64,000 nt of DNA from Buddleja alternifolia. Lineage: Eukaryota; Streptophyta; Magnoliopsida; Lamiales; Scrophulariaceae. The notes beneath the pieces were generated by a model that ran no database searches, was not told the DNA's origin, and worked only from the letters and a program-made list of their open reading frames with translations. The DNA is taken from positions 47,614,423 to 47,678,422 of the forward strand of contig CM033394.1 of assembly GCA_019426215.1 (NCBI GenBank), given 5' to 3'. Positions 10,661-21,813 of this stretch are shown one piece after another; within the stretch, counting starts at the first letter, position 1; each line of letters begins with the position of its first letter. The position numbers were made by a program, and so were the translations under genes.

Positions 10661-12178
10661 TAGTAAAAGAGGGTGGTAGTGGGTAAAATGTTGAAGAGAT
10701 GACAAGCATGTGGAGGGCTTCAACCCAGAAGGGGGGGGGGGGAGAGTTGCTTGAAAGAGAAGAGTACGAATCATATTATTGAGAGTTTGGATAGTGCGTG
10801 CTGCTTTTCCGTTTTGCTGCGAAGTATGGGGACAAGAAAACCGAAATTGGATGCCATTATTTGCAAAGAAAGCATGTAAAAGTTTATTGTCAAATTCACC
10901 ACCATGATCACATTGAAATTTTTTAATGGTGATGTGAAATTGAGATTTAACATAATTAAAGAAAGCTACAAAAATTTTGGAAACCTCAGATTTATTACGT
11001 AAAGGAAAAACCCATAAAAAGTGAGAAAAATCATCTAACAAAATAATATAATATCGAAAACCATTTAAACTAGGAATAGGGGATGTCCAAAGATCCGAAT
11101 GAATAATATCAAATAAATGAGAACTACGAGAGTACGAACTAGAAAAAGACAAACGTTTGTTTTTACCTAACTGACAAGCAGAACAAAGAGACTGAGATCT
11201 AAATTTATTACAAGAAATGAAATTTCTACTAATAAGGAAATAAAAAACGGAGCTTCCAGGATGACCAAGACGATGATGCCAGACAGACGGTGATTGAGCC
11301 AGAAAGGACTGAGAAGAGATGGGTGCAGAAAGGACGTCATGAAGAGGATAGAGGTTGTCGTGGCTGTCACTGCGAAGGATGAGAGTTCCAGTGCGAAGTT
11401 CCTTGACAGAAAAACCAAAGGGATCAAATTCAATTGAACAATTATTATCCTTGGTGAATTGACGAATGGACACTAAATTTTTAACTAACGAAGGGGAAAC
11501 GAGAACATTGTTAAGATGAAGAGAACGAGAGGATGTGGGAAAAATAGAGTGACCAATTGTGTGAACTGGAAGAACAGCACCATTACCAACCATAATTGAA
11601 GAAGATGTACGACAAGGTGCAAGAGTATGTAACTTACCTTGATGAGGTGTCATGTGCGAGCTTGCTCCAGTATCCATATACCATTGCTCGTTAGGCTGCT
11701 GAAGAGTCATAGTGGAGAATAAAGATGATAGATCCGTGGGAGCATGAGCCGAATTTTCCATGTGGGTTGAACCAGGGGCGAAAGTTGCTGGGCTGACAGG
11801 CTGTGACATCGGCAGTGGGCTGGGCGTGTGGTTGGTTAGAGTGTGGGCTGAATGGTTGAAGTGAAGGGAGCTGCTGGGATGTACCGCTTGAAGGGAAGGA
11901 TAATGGGGCCATGTATCCGAGTTGGGCTGCTGTGCAAGATTGGCCCAATTCACTGAATTGAAGAAGTGAGCAGGCGGACCAGTGGGCTGGGGCGAAAATT
12001 GCATGGGAGCTGGGCCATGTGGACGTGGGCCAGAGGGGTGATTTGGAACCAAGTGATAGGAGAAGCCCGGTGGAGCTGTGGGCGGCGCATGAGGACGCTG
12101 ATTTGGGCCATTGGAAGAATAACCATTGTGATTGTAGCCATTCCGATTATTGTACCTACCATTACCTCGACCTCGACC
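10475..12178 (-). pseudogene. Copia C protease and integrase, frameshifted
   Basis: In frame with gag. It shows the protease motif MDTGASSHM, the GAG-pre-integrase motif WHRRLGHPG, the CSAC pair, and the integrase Asp residues in HSDLW and QCDHGGEF. The residue expected to be the catalytic Glu after QQNG reads Ala (QQNGKAARTI; GCA in place of GAA). The frame is lost at the 11-base G run at about 10731-10741 (+1), and the downstream frame also carries TAA at 10662-10660. Confidence 0.85.
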
Positions 12179-12907
12179 TCAAAAATTATTTCGATTCGTG
12201 TTTCGATATTGTTTAGAATTATTTTGGGATAGAAGATCAATGGAGGAATCAGGGGTAGGTGGGGTGGAGTGAAATCGTTTTTCGCGAGTTTCGTGAAGTA
12301 AAAGAAGGTTGCGAATTTCAGAGTAAGCCGAAAGTAGTTTCTGGGTAGTAATTATAGTGACAAGAGGAAGATACGATACAGGTAACCCTTTTAATAATTG
12401 TAAAATAAAGCTTTGATCAGAAATACGGCTACCTAAATCAGAAAGAGAGTCGGCGAGGAATTTCATCTCTTGACAATATTGCGAGATGGAAAGAGAGCCT
12501 TTTTGAAGATTATGAAAACGTTCACTTATTTCTAAAGAACGAGAGGCTTTATTATTCAAAAAATTTTCTTCAATGGCGAACCAAAGATCATGGGATGTGG
12601 TGGACTCCAAATCACTGTTTTTAAGAAGTTTAATATCAACGGTGGAGTAGAACCATCTTTTTATAGTGGAATCTAAAGCAAACCAATTATCATCCGTAGG
12701 CTTTGATTTTCCTATGAGGTGATCAAAAACAGAAAAACTACGGCAGAGGTCCATGAACATGCCTCACCAAAGCTTATAATTTGAGTAATTATCGGATAAT
12801 TTAAAACCAAAGGATGAATAAACATTACTGGCAGCGAGGGTGGGGTGTATAGGTTGTGGTTTAGGAGGGGTGGGGGCTGCTGTTTGTGGTTCGTCGGGAT
12901 TGGCCAT
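12053..12907 (-). pseudogene. Copia C gag, two in-frame stops
   Basis: The start ATG is at 12907 (MANPDEP). The same frame continues through UBN2-type gag sequence (LCRSFSVFDH and SQYCQEMKFLADSL) into a Gly/Arg/Asn-rich C-terminal region. Two in-frame TGA codons break it, at 12766-12764 (directly after NYKLW) and at 12181-12179. Related element E reads through the first position as Arg, which suggests CGA-to-TGA changes. Confidence 0.85.
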
Positions 12908-13264
12908 GGAGGAATCGAAACATGAGGTGAAAGAATTAACGAAAGAACAAGATAGAAAATAATGTAAAACAAGTAAAATTACCGGAATACACAACGATGA
13001 TATTATCCGAAAGTTGAACCGTGGCTCCAAGATTAGCGTGTATGGAGGCGATATAGTGAAAATATGGTGCGTTGAGGAGAACGACAACGACTTATGCGGA
13101 AGGGAAAGGCCTAGTAATTAAATAAACTACAAAAAAAAAAAAAACTAGAAGATGACCGGCTGTAGAGGTGGCTGGAACAGGAGCAGCAGCAGCGGCTGGA
13201 GGATAAAGACACGGCTGTTTGTGAAAAAAATTTAGGCCTAGGATTTTAGGTTAGGCTGATACCA

Positions 13265-13399
13265 TGTTAAAGTATGATTCTCCTTGATTAATAATGAGAT
13301 AAAACAATGTTTATATAGGTTACAAAAATAAAGATAAATAAGGAAAGCAATAATAATAGAGACCTAGTCTAAACACAATACTAAAAATATAATCTAACA
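13265..13399 (-). repeat. 5' LTR of Copia C
   Basis: 135 bp, partner of 8543-8677, followed on the minus strand by the primer binding site TGGTATCAG just below 13265. Confidence 0.92.
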
Positions 13400-13834
13400 T
13401 GTCCCAAAAAGAATTTCTAATTTGACTTTTGTAAGGAATTAATAAAGGTTAATTTTATGCTATTTTTCTTCAAATACATTTTTCACAAAATAAAATTTCT
13501 TTCGAGGACCAAAGTGACACAAATTTTTCTTTTGAGGACCAACGCGACACAATTTTTTTGCGAAACTGGAGAATAAGAGGTGTAATGATGAAAAAGCCCC
13601 TACTAAAGCGCGTGTATTTCACACGCTGAATTCACCGAAAGAAAATGGCTTGGGAAATTCAACCAAAGGACCAATATGATATAAATTATGTACACAAAGA
13701 ATGAAAACGATTATTTTAGGACACGAGGGACGAAAATAACATAATAATTTAGCTTCACAAGAGGGACCACAAAAGTTAACAACCCAATAATTTAACCATC
13801 AATCTTGGTCGAATAGCTTGATCGGTTAATAATG

Positions 13835-13983
13835 GGTGATTTTATGGTGGACCGAGACCATTGGTCCCGATCCATTTTTCACCATAGGATCCCCCAATAT
13901 GGGGGTAATTTACTAAATTACCCTAGATCCTATGGTGAAAAGTGGACCGGGACCAATGGTCTCGGTCCACCATAGAATTACAC
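13835..13983. mobile_element. Small MITE with long inverted repeats
   Basis: 149 bp that folds almost completely: TATGGTGGACCGAGACCATT at the left pairs with its complement at the right. It is flanked by perfect 10-mers GTTAATAATG (13825-13834 and 13984-13993), a Mutator-like target size. It lies about 190 bp upstream of MENG1; the MENG3 upstream region has the uninterrupted site near 26255. Confidence 0.82.
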
Positions 13984-14172
13984 GTTAATAATGCGCTAAC
14001 AATGCCAATAGTAAGAACTCTATGGTCTATTTTGACATGAAACCCACTCTTCAAGGACCATAATTAATTTCTTTTGCCCAATACAAAATTACTTGCTCCA
14101 CGTCAACTTCCCCCAATTGTTCATATTAAATCCAATGAAAATGGAGGGGTTTTAGCAAAAACGGAAAATTGA

Positions 14173-16886
14173 ATGGCTGCACTTCAATTCACTCCTCCAC
14201 CCATCGCCGGCGGGCGGTGCCGGTCAACACGGCGTCCGGTTCAGTGCGCATCTGAACGGCAAGCACTTTTTAACCGCGTTGCTCCGGTCTATGATAACGT
14301 GCGCACCTACATGCTTTATGCTTTATCTTCATATATATATATATATATATTGTTTGTTCATATATTTTTTTTTTCTGTTTAATTTTTGCAGCTGAATGAT
14401 TTGTTGAGTTTGGGGAGACATAGAGTATGGAAGAGGATGGCTGTTTCATGGAGCGGGTATTATCTTTCTGTTCCTTTTACATATTAATAAAAATTGCATA
14501 TATATATATATATATATAGTTTTTTAATTCAAGCTTATCTGTATACTATTTATTGCTGTATTTTATGTTGTTATGTGATGAGAGGTTAAAGATTGGATTT
14601 TTAGTTAATCAATTAAGGATCTAAATATTCTCTAACAAGGAAGTCAAGATTTGTATATTAGAAAAAATCATTGTTACATTTTTTTGTTCATTTTTAATAA
14701 TTGAAGGAACTCTATTTGTGTCTAAATAATATAATGGGCAAAATGCACTTCACCCCCTAAAAAATTCACCTTTTAGCACTAAACCCCCTCAAAACTCAAA
14801 AAAGAGACTTTGTCCCCTGGAAAATCTAAATGTGTAGAACTTTGCCCCAAAATCAATATTCAAAAGTGATTTTTGTTTACCTGAATCTTAACCACGTGTC
14901 AGTCTTTGTTTATTTTATTTGTGTGGTCACTGAAGTTATTTCCTACATTTTCACATCAAAATAATTTTTTGTCCAATATATTTTTTCCTTAAAAATTATT
15001 AACTATTTTCTCGGACTTCATGTTCTTCAAGTACGCATAAAGCCGATTTTAGAATTCAGAATTTCACCTCATCACTTTTTTGCACCAATTTTCTCGGACT
15101 TCATGTTCTACGTAGTTGATTTGTGTAGGAGATGATGGATGAAATTTATATGCCTTACAAGTTTATAATGATTTGCATGCAACTTAATATTCAACAAAAT
15201 ATCATTTCGGGGCAGTTACATATTTGAATTTTCTAGGGGGCAACTTAATATTCAACAAAATGCATTTTTCCCTAATATAATTGGTTGTGTTGCAAAATGA
15301 GAATCCCGATCATTAAGGAAACTAAACTTTGGTACTTGATTTTGTACAACAGAGCTAAAGAAGGAGATACCGTGTTGGATGTGTGTTGTGGAAGTGGGGA
15401 TTTAGCTTTTCTGTTGTCCGAGAAAGTTGGTATCAATGGCAAGGTTATCTTCAATCTTCTTCATTCCGTAACCACATTTTCTTTATTCTAATAATGTTCG
15501 TTCTCAATGAACCACATGTTTTCTTAGGACTTGGAGACCAAATTTACAATTCACTATTTCCGGTTCCTATATTTTCTTTGTTTTGTGTTCACTTTTGTGG
15601 TGGCAATTGCATAGGTGATTGCTCTTGATTTTTCAACTGAGCAATTACAAATCGCTGCATCTCGCCAGCATGAGCGAACAAAGGCCTGCTTCAAGAACAT
15701 TGAGTAAGGAACCTAATTTACGATTGATATATTCTTTAAACCTTGAAGTTTTATGTAATAGTATTTTATGCCACCTTTATGTGAAACTGATATAGTTTGA
15801 CATGTTATAGGTGGATTGAAGGAGACGCAGTTGATTTACCATTCTCTGACTCGTCTTTTGATTCTGCTACAATTGGCTATGGATTAAGGAACGTAGTGGA
15901 TAGGAAAAAAGCTCTGGAGCAGATGTTTCGAGTTTTAAAACCGGGTTCGAAATTGTCTGTCCTTGACTTCAACAAAAGCACTAGCCTGTTGACCTCTTCG
16001 ATTCAGGTATGTATAAGCTACATAAACTTGATAGTTTGACGTTGCAATTCCCTTGTTCTTAGTTTAGGCCATTATAAATCCATCTTCTGTACCAATATAG
16101 ATATCTGAATTTACAGATTCACAAGAAGTATTTGTAAGCTATATCTATGTCTTTACTTTTCCAGGATTGGATGATTGACTCTGTAGTAGTTCCAGTTGCA
16201 AGTGGGTATGGCCTTGCAAGCGAGTACCAGTACTTGAAGAACTCAATTAAGGAATATCTGATAGGTTTTTGTTCTCTTTCTTCTCTCTCTCTGTATGTGT
16301 GTGTCACACACACATGAAATATATCTTCGTTGGGAAAGAGTACCTTTTCTGCCTAAATGCCAAAGTAGCTGTATATTTTCTGCATAATAAGAACTGGAAA
16401 CGAACTAATATATCTGTTTTAGCTCCAAAGTTAGCATATTCTTTAGTACATGCATTTGAGAGATTTTACTTTTAGCCAATTTTCCCTGCTGGTCCCACAC
16501 CACATGTATTGCACACAGTAAGTTTCATGAATAGGAGTTAACTTTCATCTGATCATTTTCGTATAATATCTAACTAATAAACAACCACGTCTATAATAAG
16601 CAATCATAGGGAAGAAATTGATCTATTAGTTTATCGGGTCATTCTTAGGAGGTTCTGGACTCAGAATCCAATCACAATGACAATCATCCATGTGATGGAA
16701 CTTACGTGGGTCCCGCATACATTGATGACCGATTGATCGTGTTTTATACCTTCTATTAAAAATGACTGTACGTGTTCTAATGCAGGAAAAGAGCTGGAGA
16801 ATCTAGCTTTAGAAGCTGGATTTTCTGAGGCCAAATTTTTTGAGATTGAGGCTGGATTCATGGGAAATCTGGTAGCCACCCGTTAA
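14173..16886 (+). CDS. MENG: 2-phytyl-1,4-naphthoquinone methyltransferase, copy 1
   Basis: UbiE/MenG-family SAM methyltransferase that turns demethylphylloquinone into phylloquinone (vitamin K1) in plastids. Exons: 14173-14298, 14392-14456, 15353-15443, 15615-15703, 15811-16006, 16165-16264, 16786-16886. They total 768 bp (255 residues) and all phases join. Residues 1 to about 28 are Arg/Pro-rich, like a transit peptide. The SAM-binding motif VLDVCCGSGD is at 71-80, then VIALDFS, IEWIEGDAVDLPF, YGLRNVVDR and the C-terminal GFMGNLVATR. Relative to copy 3 it lacks four codons in the transit region. Intron 1 has the weak donor GTGCGC. Intron 2 holds a Mutator-like MITE. There is no TATA box close upstream. 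Family assignment is strong; expression is unknown. Confidence 0.93.
14736..15272. mobile_element. Mutator-like MITE in MENG1 intron 2
   Basis: 537 bp starting GGGCAAAATGCACTT and ending in GCATTTTTCCC, flanked by perfect 9-mers TAATATAAT (14727-14735 and 15273-15281). The paralogous intron of MENG3 carries a single TAATATAAT at 27491-27499, a true empty site. It lies within the intron and leaves both splice sites intact. Confidence 0.9.
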
Positions 16887-17261
16887 ATACGTTTCTTGCC
16901 CCAATCTGCAGAATTACAGTCTCATATATGCTGCTTTTCAGCGAGTCAGGTACTTTTTTTACAGTGCTTTTTTTCTCCCATCAGATTCCATACTCCATCT
17001 TAGCACATGTAATTAACACATGAGCTCAAAGCATGGATATAATATCCCAAGAAGCTCTATTTGCCAGTAAATGTCATTTAAATAGGAATCTGATCATCAA
17101 GATCTTATTGCTTATAATGTGACATTATAATAATGTTTGGATTAGAACTGAAATCTGAATAAGGATTTTTTTTTTTCAATTTTCTTAATATTGTTTTCTG
17201 TGTAAAAAAAATAGTAAAATGAAGCTATATGCAAAGTCATTTGACAAAAATGACCTATTTC
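16887..17261. other. MENG1 3' flank, duplicated
   Basis: Near-identical to 29079-29439 downstream of MENG3; includes the 3' UTR. No further gene. Confidence 0.7.
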
Positions 17262-17960
17262 TAGGCCAGTCAATCGGGCCCTATGAGCCGAGCTTAGGGT
17301 GGCTCAAGCTCAAACTTATCGGGCTTGAATATTATAGGCTCAAACTCAGCTCATAAATTTTTTTTTTCGGCTCGGCTCAAACTCAGGCTCACTTTTTTTA
17401 CGAGATTCGGGCCTATTTCGGGCCGGCTCATTAGTTTTACACAAATAAAAAAAGACATCTAATAGAATCATATTAAGAGACTAATTTCAAATAGTACATT
17501 AAATAAATGTTTACGCTAATGAGTATGTATAATTCCAAATTTTACTAATGGAGTCACAAAGTCTACAATAATGATTATGAAAATTTAGAATCTTTTTCAA
17601 TGTATATGAGGTGGCATAAAATAATTGAAAGTTCTTCCAAAATCTCTTTAGACAAAAAGTTTCTACTAATATATACATTTCATCGATTTCGTAAGCTTCA
17701 AGCTTAAAAATCTACAATGTGTTTTATATAGGTTAGCTTAAAAGTAATTTTACTATATGAGACAAATCATTAATTAGAGAAAATTTTGACTTCGGGCAAT
17801 TCGGGCGGAGCCTATCAAAGCTCAAGCTCAGCTCACAAATTGGGCGGGTTTAATTTGTAAGCTCAAACTCGCCCCGACTCACATTCAATTAGGCTCGGCT
17901 CATACTTAAGCGGGCCGAACAATCGGGCTTTGGGTAGGCCCGGCTCAATTGACAGTCCTA
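17262..17960. mobile_element. Non-autonomous hAT-like element downstream of MENG1
   Basis: 699 bp with termini TAGGCCAGTCAATC and, inverted, TAGGACTGTCAATT, rich in GGGC/GAGCC subterminal motifs. Perfect 8-bp target duplications CCTATTTC lie at 17254-17261 and 17961-17968. The copy downstream of MENG3 has the unoccupied site at 29440-29447. No transposase ORF. Confidence 0.9.
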
Positions 17961-18354
17961 CCTATTTCTCTGTACATTAATTATATTAAACATCATTTAC
18001 ACATACGTAAACCAAAGACATATAAACATTGCACATATCAATTCTTCTGCAGCTCTATTACCAGTTTGGATCCTTTGTTGCGAAATGATGTTCTGTCTTG
18101 TATTCACTTTACGCATACACGACAAGAGTATAAGTAGTTCCTTAAATATAAACTTGATGGGTTAGATACACTTGCCGTGTGGGTGCGTTATGGAATACGA
18201 GATGAAATACCATTTTGGAATAAAAAATCTCAAATGCTGTATTACCACCTCTTCATCCAAGCAATATGCAAAGCAGATGCCTCTTTGGACGCTATGCTTC
18301 CCTTGTAGAATAAATGATAAGCCACAAATATAAGCATATAAGCCTTCTTTAATG
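17961..18354. other. Duplicated spacer between MENG1 and the CRK fragment
   Basis: Near-identical to 29440-29834, the 3' flank of CRK A. No gene seen. Confidence 0.65.
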
Positions 18355-18935
18355 TCACCTAGGATAGAAAATACTCTCTTAAATATTACCAACTGAAGCA
18401 GCATAGCTATGCTCGTGGGGCCATAATGGGTTTTCACTCTTGTCGTTAAATTCCATGGTAAACTCATCCATGAAAGGGGGTCTGGTTGGTGCAGGGAGTT
18501 GTTCTTTCTTTACTAGCATCTTTAGCACCTTGGACATAAATGGTCTTAATGAAGGGATTTCTTGGATGCACAAGAGCCCCACGTGAACCACTGGTAAAAT
18601 CTCGTTTTTAATGTTGATGTTGTGGTAACTTTGTAGCATTAGGTTCGGGTCGAAGAGCTTTTCCACCGTTCCTTGTTGGAAATGCTTCCATGCCTGATTG
18701 ATTAAAAATAATTGAACAATTACAAAATATTTGAAGGTTTTGTTGATTAATAGAATCACATATCTACAAAAGCTTTTAGAACTTACAGGTTATTAAACTA
18801 TCTGCGAGTTTTACTTCTGTTGTTCTGTCTGCCTGTGACGATTTTCAACAAAAGCACACCAAAGCTGTAAACATCTGCTTTTTCTGTCAACTGACCATGG
18901 GCTAGGTATTCTGGAGCCATATATCCCTGCATTTT
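18355..18935 (-). pseudogene. 3' fragment of a CRK receptor kinase gene
   Basis: Corresponds to exons 7 and 6 of CRK A. Exon 7 (from 18693 down) encodes [17 protein letters not shown] and most of the kinase C-terminus, but TCA has become TAA at 18381-18379, removing the last residues. Exon 6 (18935 to about 18788) encodes the APE-region block [15 protein letters not shown], with one base lost at the acceptor (CCC in place of CCCC), an internal deletion of about 30 bp and a damaged donor. Homology to CRK A intron 5 continues to about 19195 and then stops, so exons 1-5 were never part of this copy. It cannot make a kinase. Confidence 0.88.
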
Positions 18936-20680
18936 TGTAAAGTCGAGGAATTTATCAATCAAGTTTTTGCCTCAGATTTGTATTCAAGGTTTATTAGGAG
19001 AATTGACTCTTGAGATTCTACTTATTTAGGTACTACTCAAGTGGGATCATGAACCATTCAAAGTATACATTGCCATTTTAATAGCAAATTAGTTACACGT
19101 TGTGATGTCAGCATTTAGCTTCATAACATTATATTCCCATCGATAGGCTCACAACTTTATTTGGGTACTGACATGAAATTTTCGAAGAGAACTGGAAAAG
19201 CTAAGGAAAATAATTTCTCACTTAGTATTCTACCATTTTCATTTTTCTTTCTCTCTTTTTCACCAAAATCTATGATGCAAAATTATTATAATTTTTACTC
19301 ACTAAAATTGGAGATATTATGATATATATATATATATATATATATGCAGGAAGCAGACAAAATATCATTAGCTGAATTAACAATTGGTTCATAAATCAAC
19401 GTAAACGGCACTGGAAACCATCAGAGAATATGCAGATGGCTATAATGAATAATCTCTCTGGGTATTTCTTCATGGATGACTCACTTCAAAGATTAATTAT
19501 ATATGTATCTTCATTAATTTCATTTGCGGATTTACAAAATATAATGCTCAAGTATTTAGTTCTTTCTTTGTATATTCTTGAAGCAATTGATCCTATACTG
19601 ACTTTACCATTTTAGTTTTAATAAAGTAGTAATTTTTATTAGTAAAATTTTTGATATTGTCACTGGATATGTCGTTACTAATGTTCTCTTTTCTATTACT
19701 GCATAAGGGGTTTGTTATTGAATCTTTTAGTTGATTATAGATCGAAAATCTTGGATCGATAATCCCCGTATTTAGCAATAAGGGCATAATATAATATTCG
19801 TATTATAACCGTAGGTCGGATTCAGTTTCCTCACTCACTTCACAAAAGATTGGACCACTTCGTCCCCAAATTAATATTGATGATGAAAACCACACCACAG
19901 CATGGACCAAAGTGGAAATGTTTCCAGATAAAAAAATTCTGCGAAAAGATTTGTACTTATAAATGTGAAGATTTAGGTTCACTTTAGTCTTTGGACAATA
20001 ATTGAGGTTGTAATTATTTGTAATTTTAAAATTGTATAGGTTGAAATGTATTATTCTAGCATCTACTGTTCTAGCTCGGTTGATTGTGTGTATTTCTGTG
20101 CTTCCATTGTTGGGTCTTATTTTATATATGCTGTATCTGCTAATTGTGTGGATGACTAGGAGTTGTCTGTCCATGGACTAAACTTCGTAATCTGTTTCAT
20201 TAATGCATAATTTCTTATTTATCAAAAAAAAAAAAAGGGCTACCAGGCTGGCCTCCACTACTTTTTAAACCAACATATATGTCTAATTAGATCAGGTATA
20301 CAATTTAATATTAAGACGTGTTTTAGCCATTTCGGATCTCCTGCGGCAGATTGGCCTATTTTACTAATGTTATATAAGTGGTAACATGTTTTCTTAAATA
20401 TGAAATGAATACGAATTATAAGCACTTGTTCGGTATAGATGTGAAATACAAGATGAAAAACAATTATAAAAAAAATCTGAAATGTGTTTTCACTTGCCGT
20501 ATATGTTCTCATTTGGAAGATACTCCAATTTAAAAGGTCAAGATGAATACTTACACGAACCCCGGCATGTTCGGATATTCCACTAGGGTCTCTCCTTCGT
20601 CTTATTATTTCTCCGACAAATATATAACCTCTTTGATGGAAGCATGGAAGTAATCGCTATCACCCGGGATGCTTATAGTC
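18936..20680. other. Intergenic; CRK intron remnant, possible LINE tail
   Basis: 18936 to about 19195 matches CRK A intron 5. A TA microsatellite lies at about 19322-19344. At 20222-20234 an A13 run follows TTCATTAATGCATAATTTC, which resembles the 3' end of plant L1-type LINEs. I found no target duplication or coding part to confirm this. The rest is unrecognised AT-rich DNA. Confidence 0.45.
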
Positions 20681-20897
20681 TAGGGGGCAAATGAATCAAA
20701 CTCGATAGGATTTAGAGGTTCGTGTTCGAACTAAATGATGAGACAGATCTCGATCAGCAATTTTTTAGAGTCGAGTTTCGAACTCGAGCTGCAGGCAAAC
20801 AAAAGTAATGGACTCGGGCTCGAACTCCAAACAGAAAAATAAAGTTACTCGAGTGTCAGAATTTTCACTTATCAACTCTACTTGATTTGCACCCCTA
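20681..20897. mobile_element. Short hAT-like MITE
   Basis: 217 bp with imperfect inverted ends TAGGGGGCAAATGAATCAA and, inverted, TAGGGGTGCAAATCAAGT. No clear 8-bp duplication flanks it, so the family call rests on the termini alone. Confidence 0.5.
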
Positions 20898-20979
20898 GAA
20901 TCAATAGTGTGTGCATAACGCCAATATTAATAACTCTTGGTGTATTTTTCACGCTAAACCCATAAGGACCTGAATTAAT

Positions 20980-21731
20980 GGGAAAATCGCATTTTTAGTC
21001 CCATAACTTTGCCCCAGTACACTTTTGGTCCCATAAGTTACGGGATTCTCACTTTACGTCCCATATGTTTCACAAATTCTCACTTTTGGTCCCATCCGTC
21101 TATTTTTAACGGAGAATGGCACGTGCGCCGGTTGACAGCTGGTTTGGGGGGGAGAATTGTTCAATTTTCACTGTTTGGGGGCAAATCTGAAATTTTCAAA
21201 AGTCAATTGGGGCAAAATCTGAAATTTTTAAATCGTCTTCTCAACCGATTTAAGGACGGCTTCGAGCAGCAATTCAGCTGGTGTTAATGGCATTGCACTC
21301 AGGGACCCACGTCGGTGTTTTTCCGGCGAATTTGGGCTCGATTTTAGCCATTTTCAACGTTATTTTTTCACAGCAAAACATGACATTCTCCCGCACATTT
21401 CCAGGCAAATTCACAGCTGCCATGACCGGGAATTCACTTCTGCAATGAAGAAGAAGATGGGCTGCTGTCAAATTCCAAAATTTTGCCCCAAATCGGCTTT
21501 TCAAAATTTCAAATTTTGCCCCAAAACAGTGAAAATTGAACAATCCCCCCCTCCCAAACCAGCTGGCAACCGGGCACGTGCCACTCACGTGCCATTTTCC
21601 GTCAAAAATAGACGGATGAGACCAAAAGTGAGAATTTGTGAAACATATGGGACGTAAAGTGAGAATCCCGTAACTTATGGGACCAAAAGTGTACCGGGGC
21701 AAACTTACGGGACTAAAAATGCGATTTTCCC
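20980..21731. mobile_element. Mutator-like foldback MITE upstream of MENG2
   Basis: 752 bp with very long inverted repeats: GGGAAAATCGCATTTTTAGT at the left pairs with the right end. Perfect 9-bp duplications TGAATTAAT lie at 20971-20979 and 21732-21740. The repeated segments carry the phrase TTTGGTCCCATAAG, and open frames read from each arm give the same peptide, which is an effect of the inverted repeat and not a gene. It ends about 135 bp upstream of the MENG2 ATG. Confidence 0.93.
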
Positions 21732-21813
21732 TGAATTAATTAATTTTGTTTTCCCAATTTAAAATTACTTGGTCCACATACATTGATACACCTCCCCATC
21801 TGTTCGTACTTCG

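Larger units (their letters stand above)
8543..13399 (-). mobile_element. Ty1/copia element C, complete but decayed
   Basis: 4857 bp bounded by two 135-bp LTRs and perfect TGTCC target duplications (8538-8542 and 13400-13404). On the minus strand the primer site TGGTATCAG follows the 5' LTR and a purine tract GCGGAGGAG precedes the 3' LTR. The LTRs differ at about 4 of 135 positions. It is inserted in the right arm of the foldback. The coding region has several stops and frameshifts, so the element is dead unless complemented. Confidence 0.95.
5932..13785. mobile_element. Mutator-like foldback element with nested insertions
   Basis: The ends are inverted repeats: GGGTTATAAACTTTTATGG at 5932 and its relative, read from 13785 leftwards, GGGTTGTTAACTTTTGTGG. 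The flanking 9-mers AAGAATTTA (5923-5931) and AATAATTTA (13786-13794) match at 8 of 9 positions, as expected for a Mutator-like target duplication. The left arm (5932-5982 plus 7510 to about 8035) pairs with the right arm (about 8320-8542 plus 13405-13785). Subtracting the nested hAT-like element and Copia C leaves about 1.47 kb, almost all of it in the two diverged arms. No transposase was seen. Confidence 0.72.

Noticed and set aside
19803..20512. Minus-strand open frames of 123 and 84 codons
   Set aside because: No family match by eye; one covers the possible LINE 3' tail with its A run.
21009..21702. Two open frames on opposite strands giving the same peptide start
   Set aside because: The peptide repeat is produced by the inverted arms of the MITE at 20980-21731.
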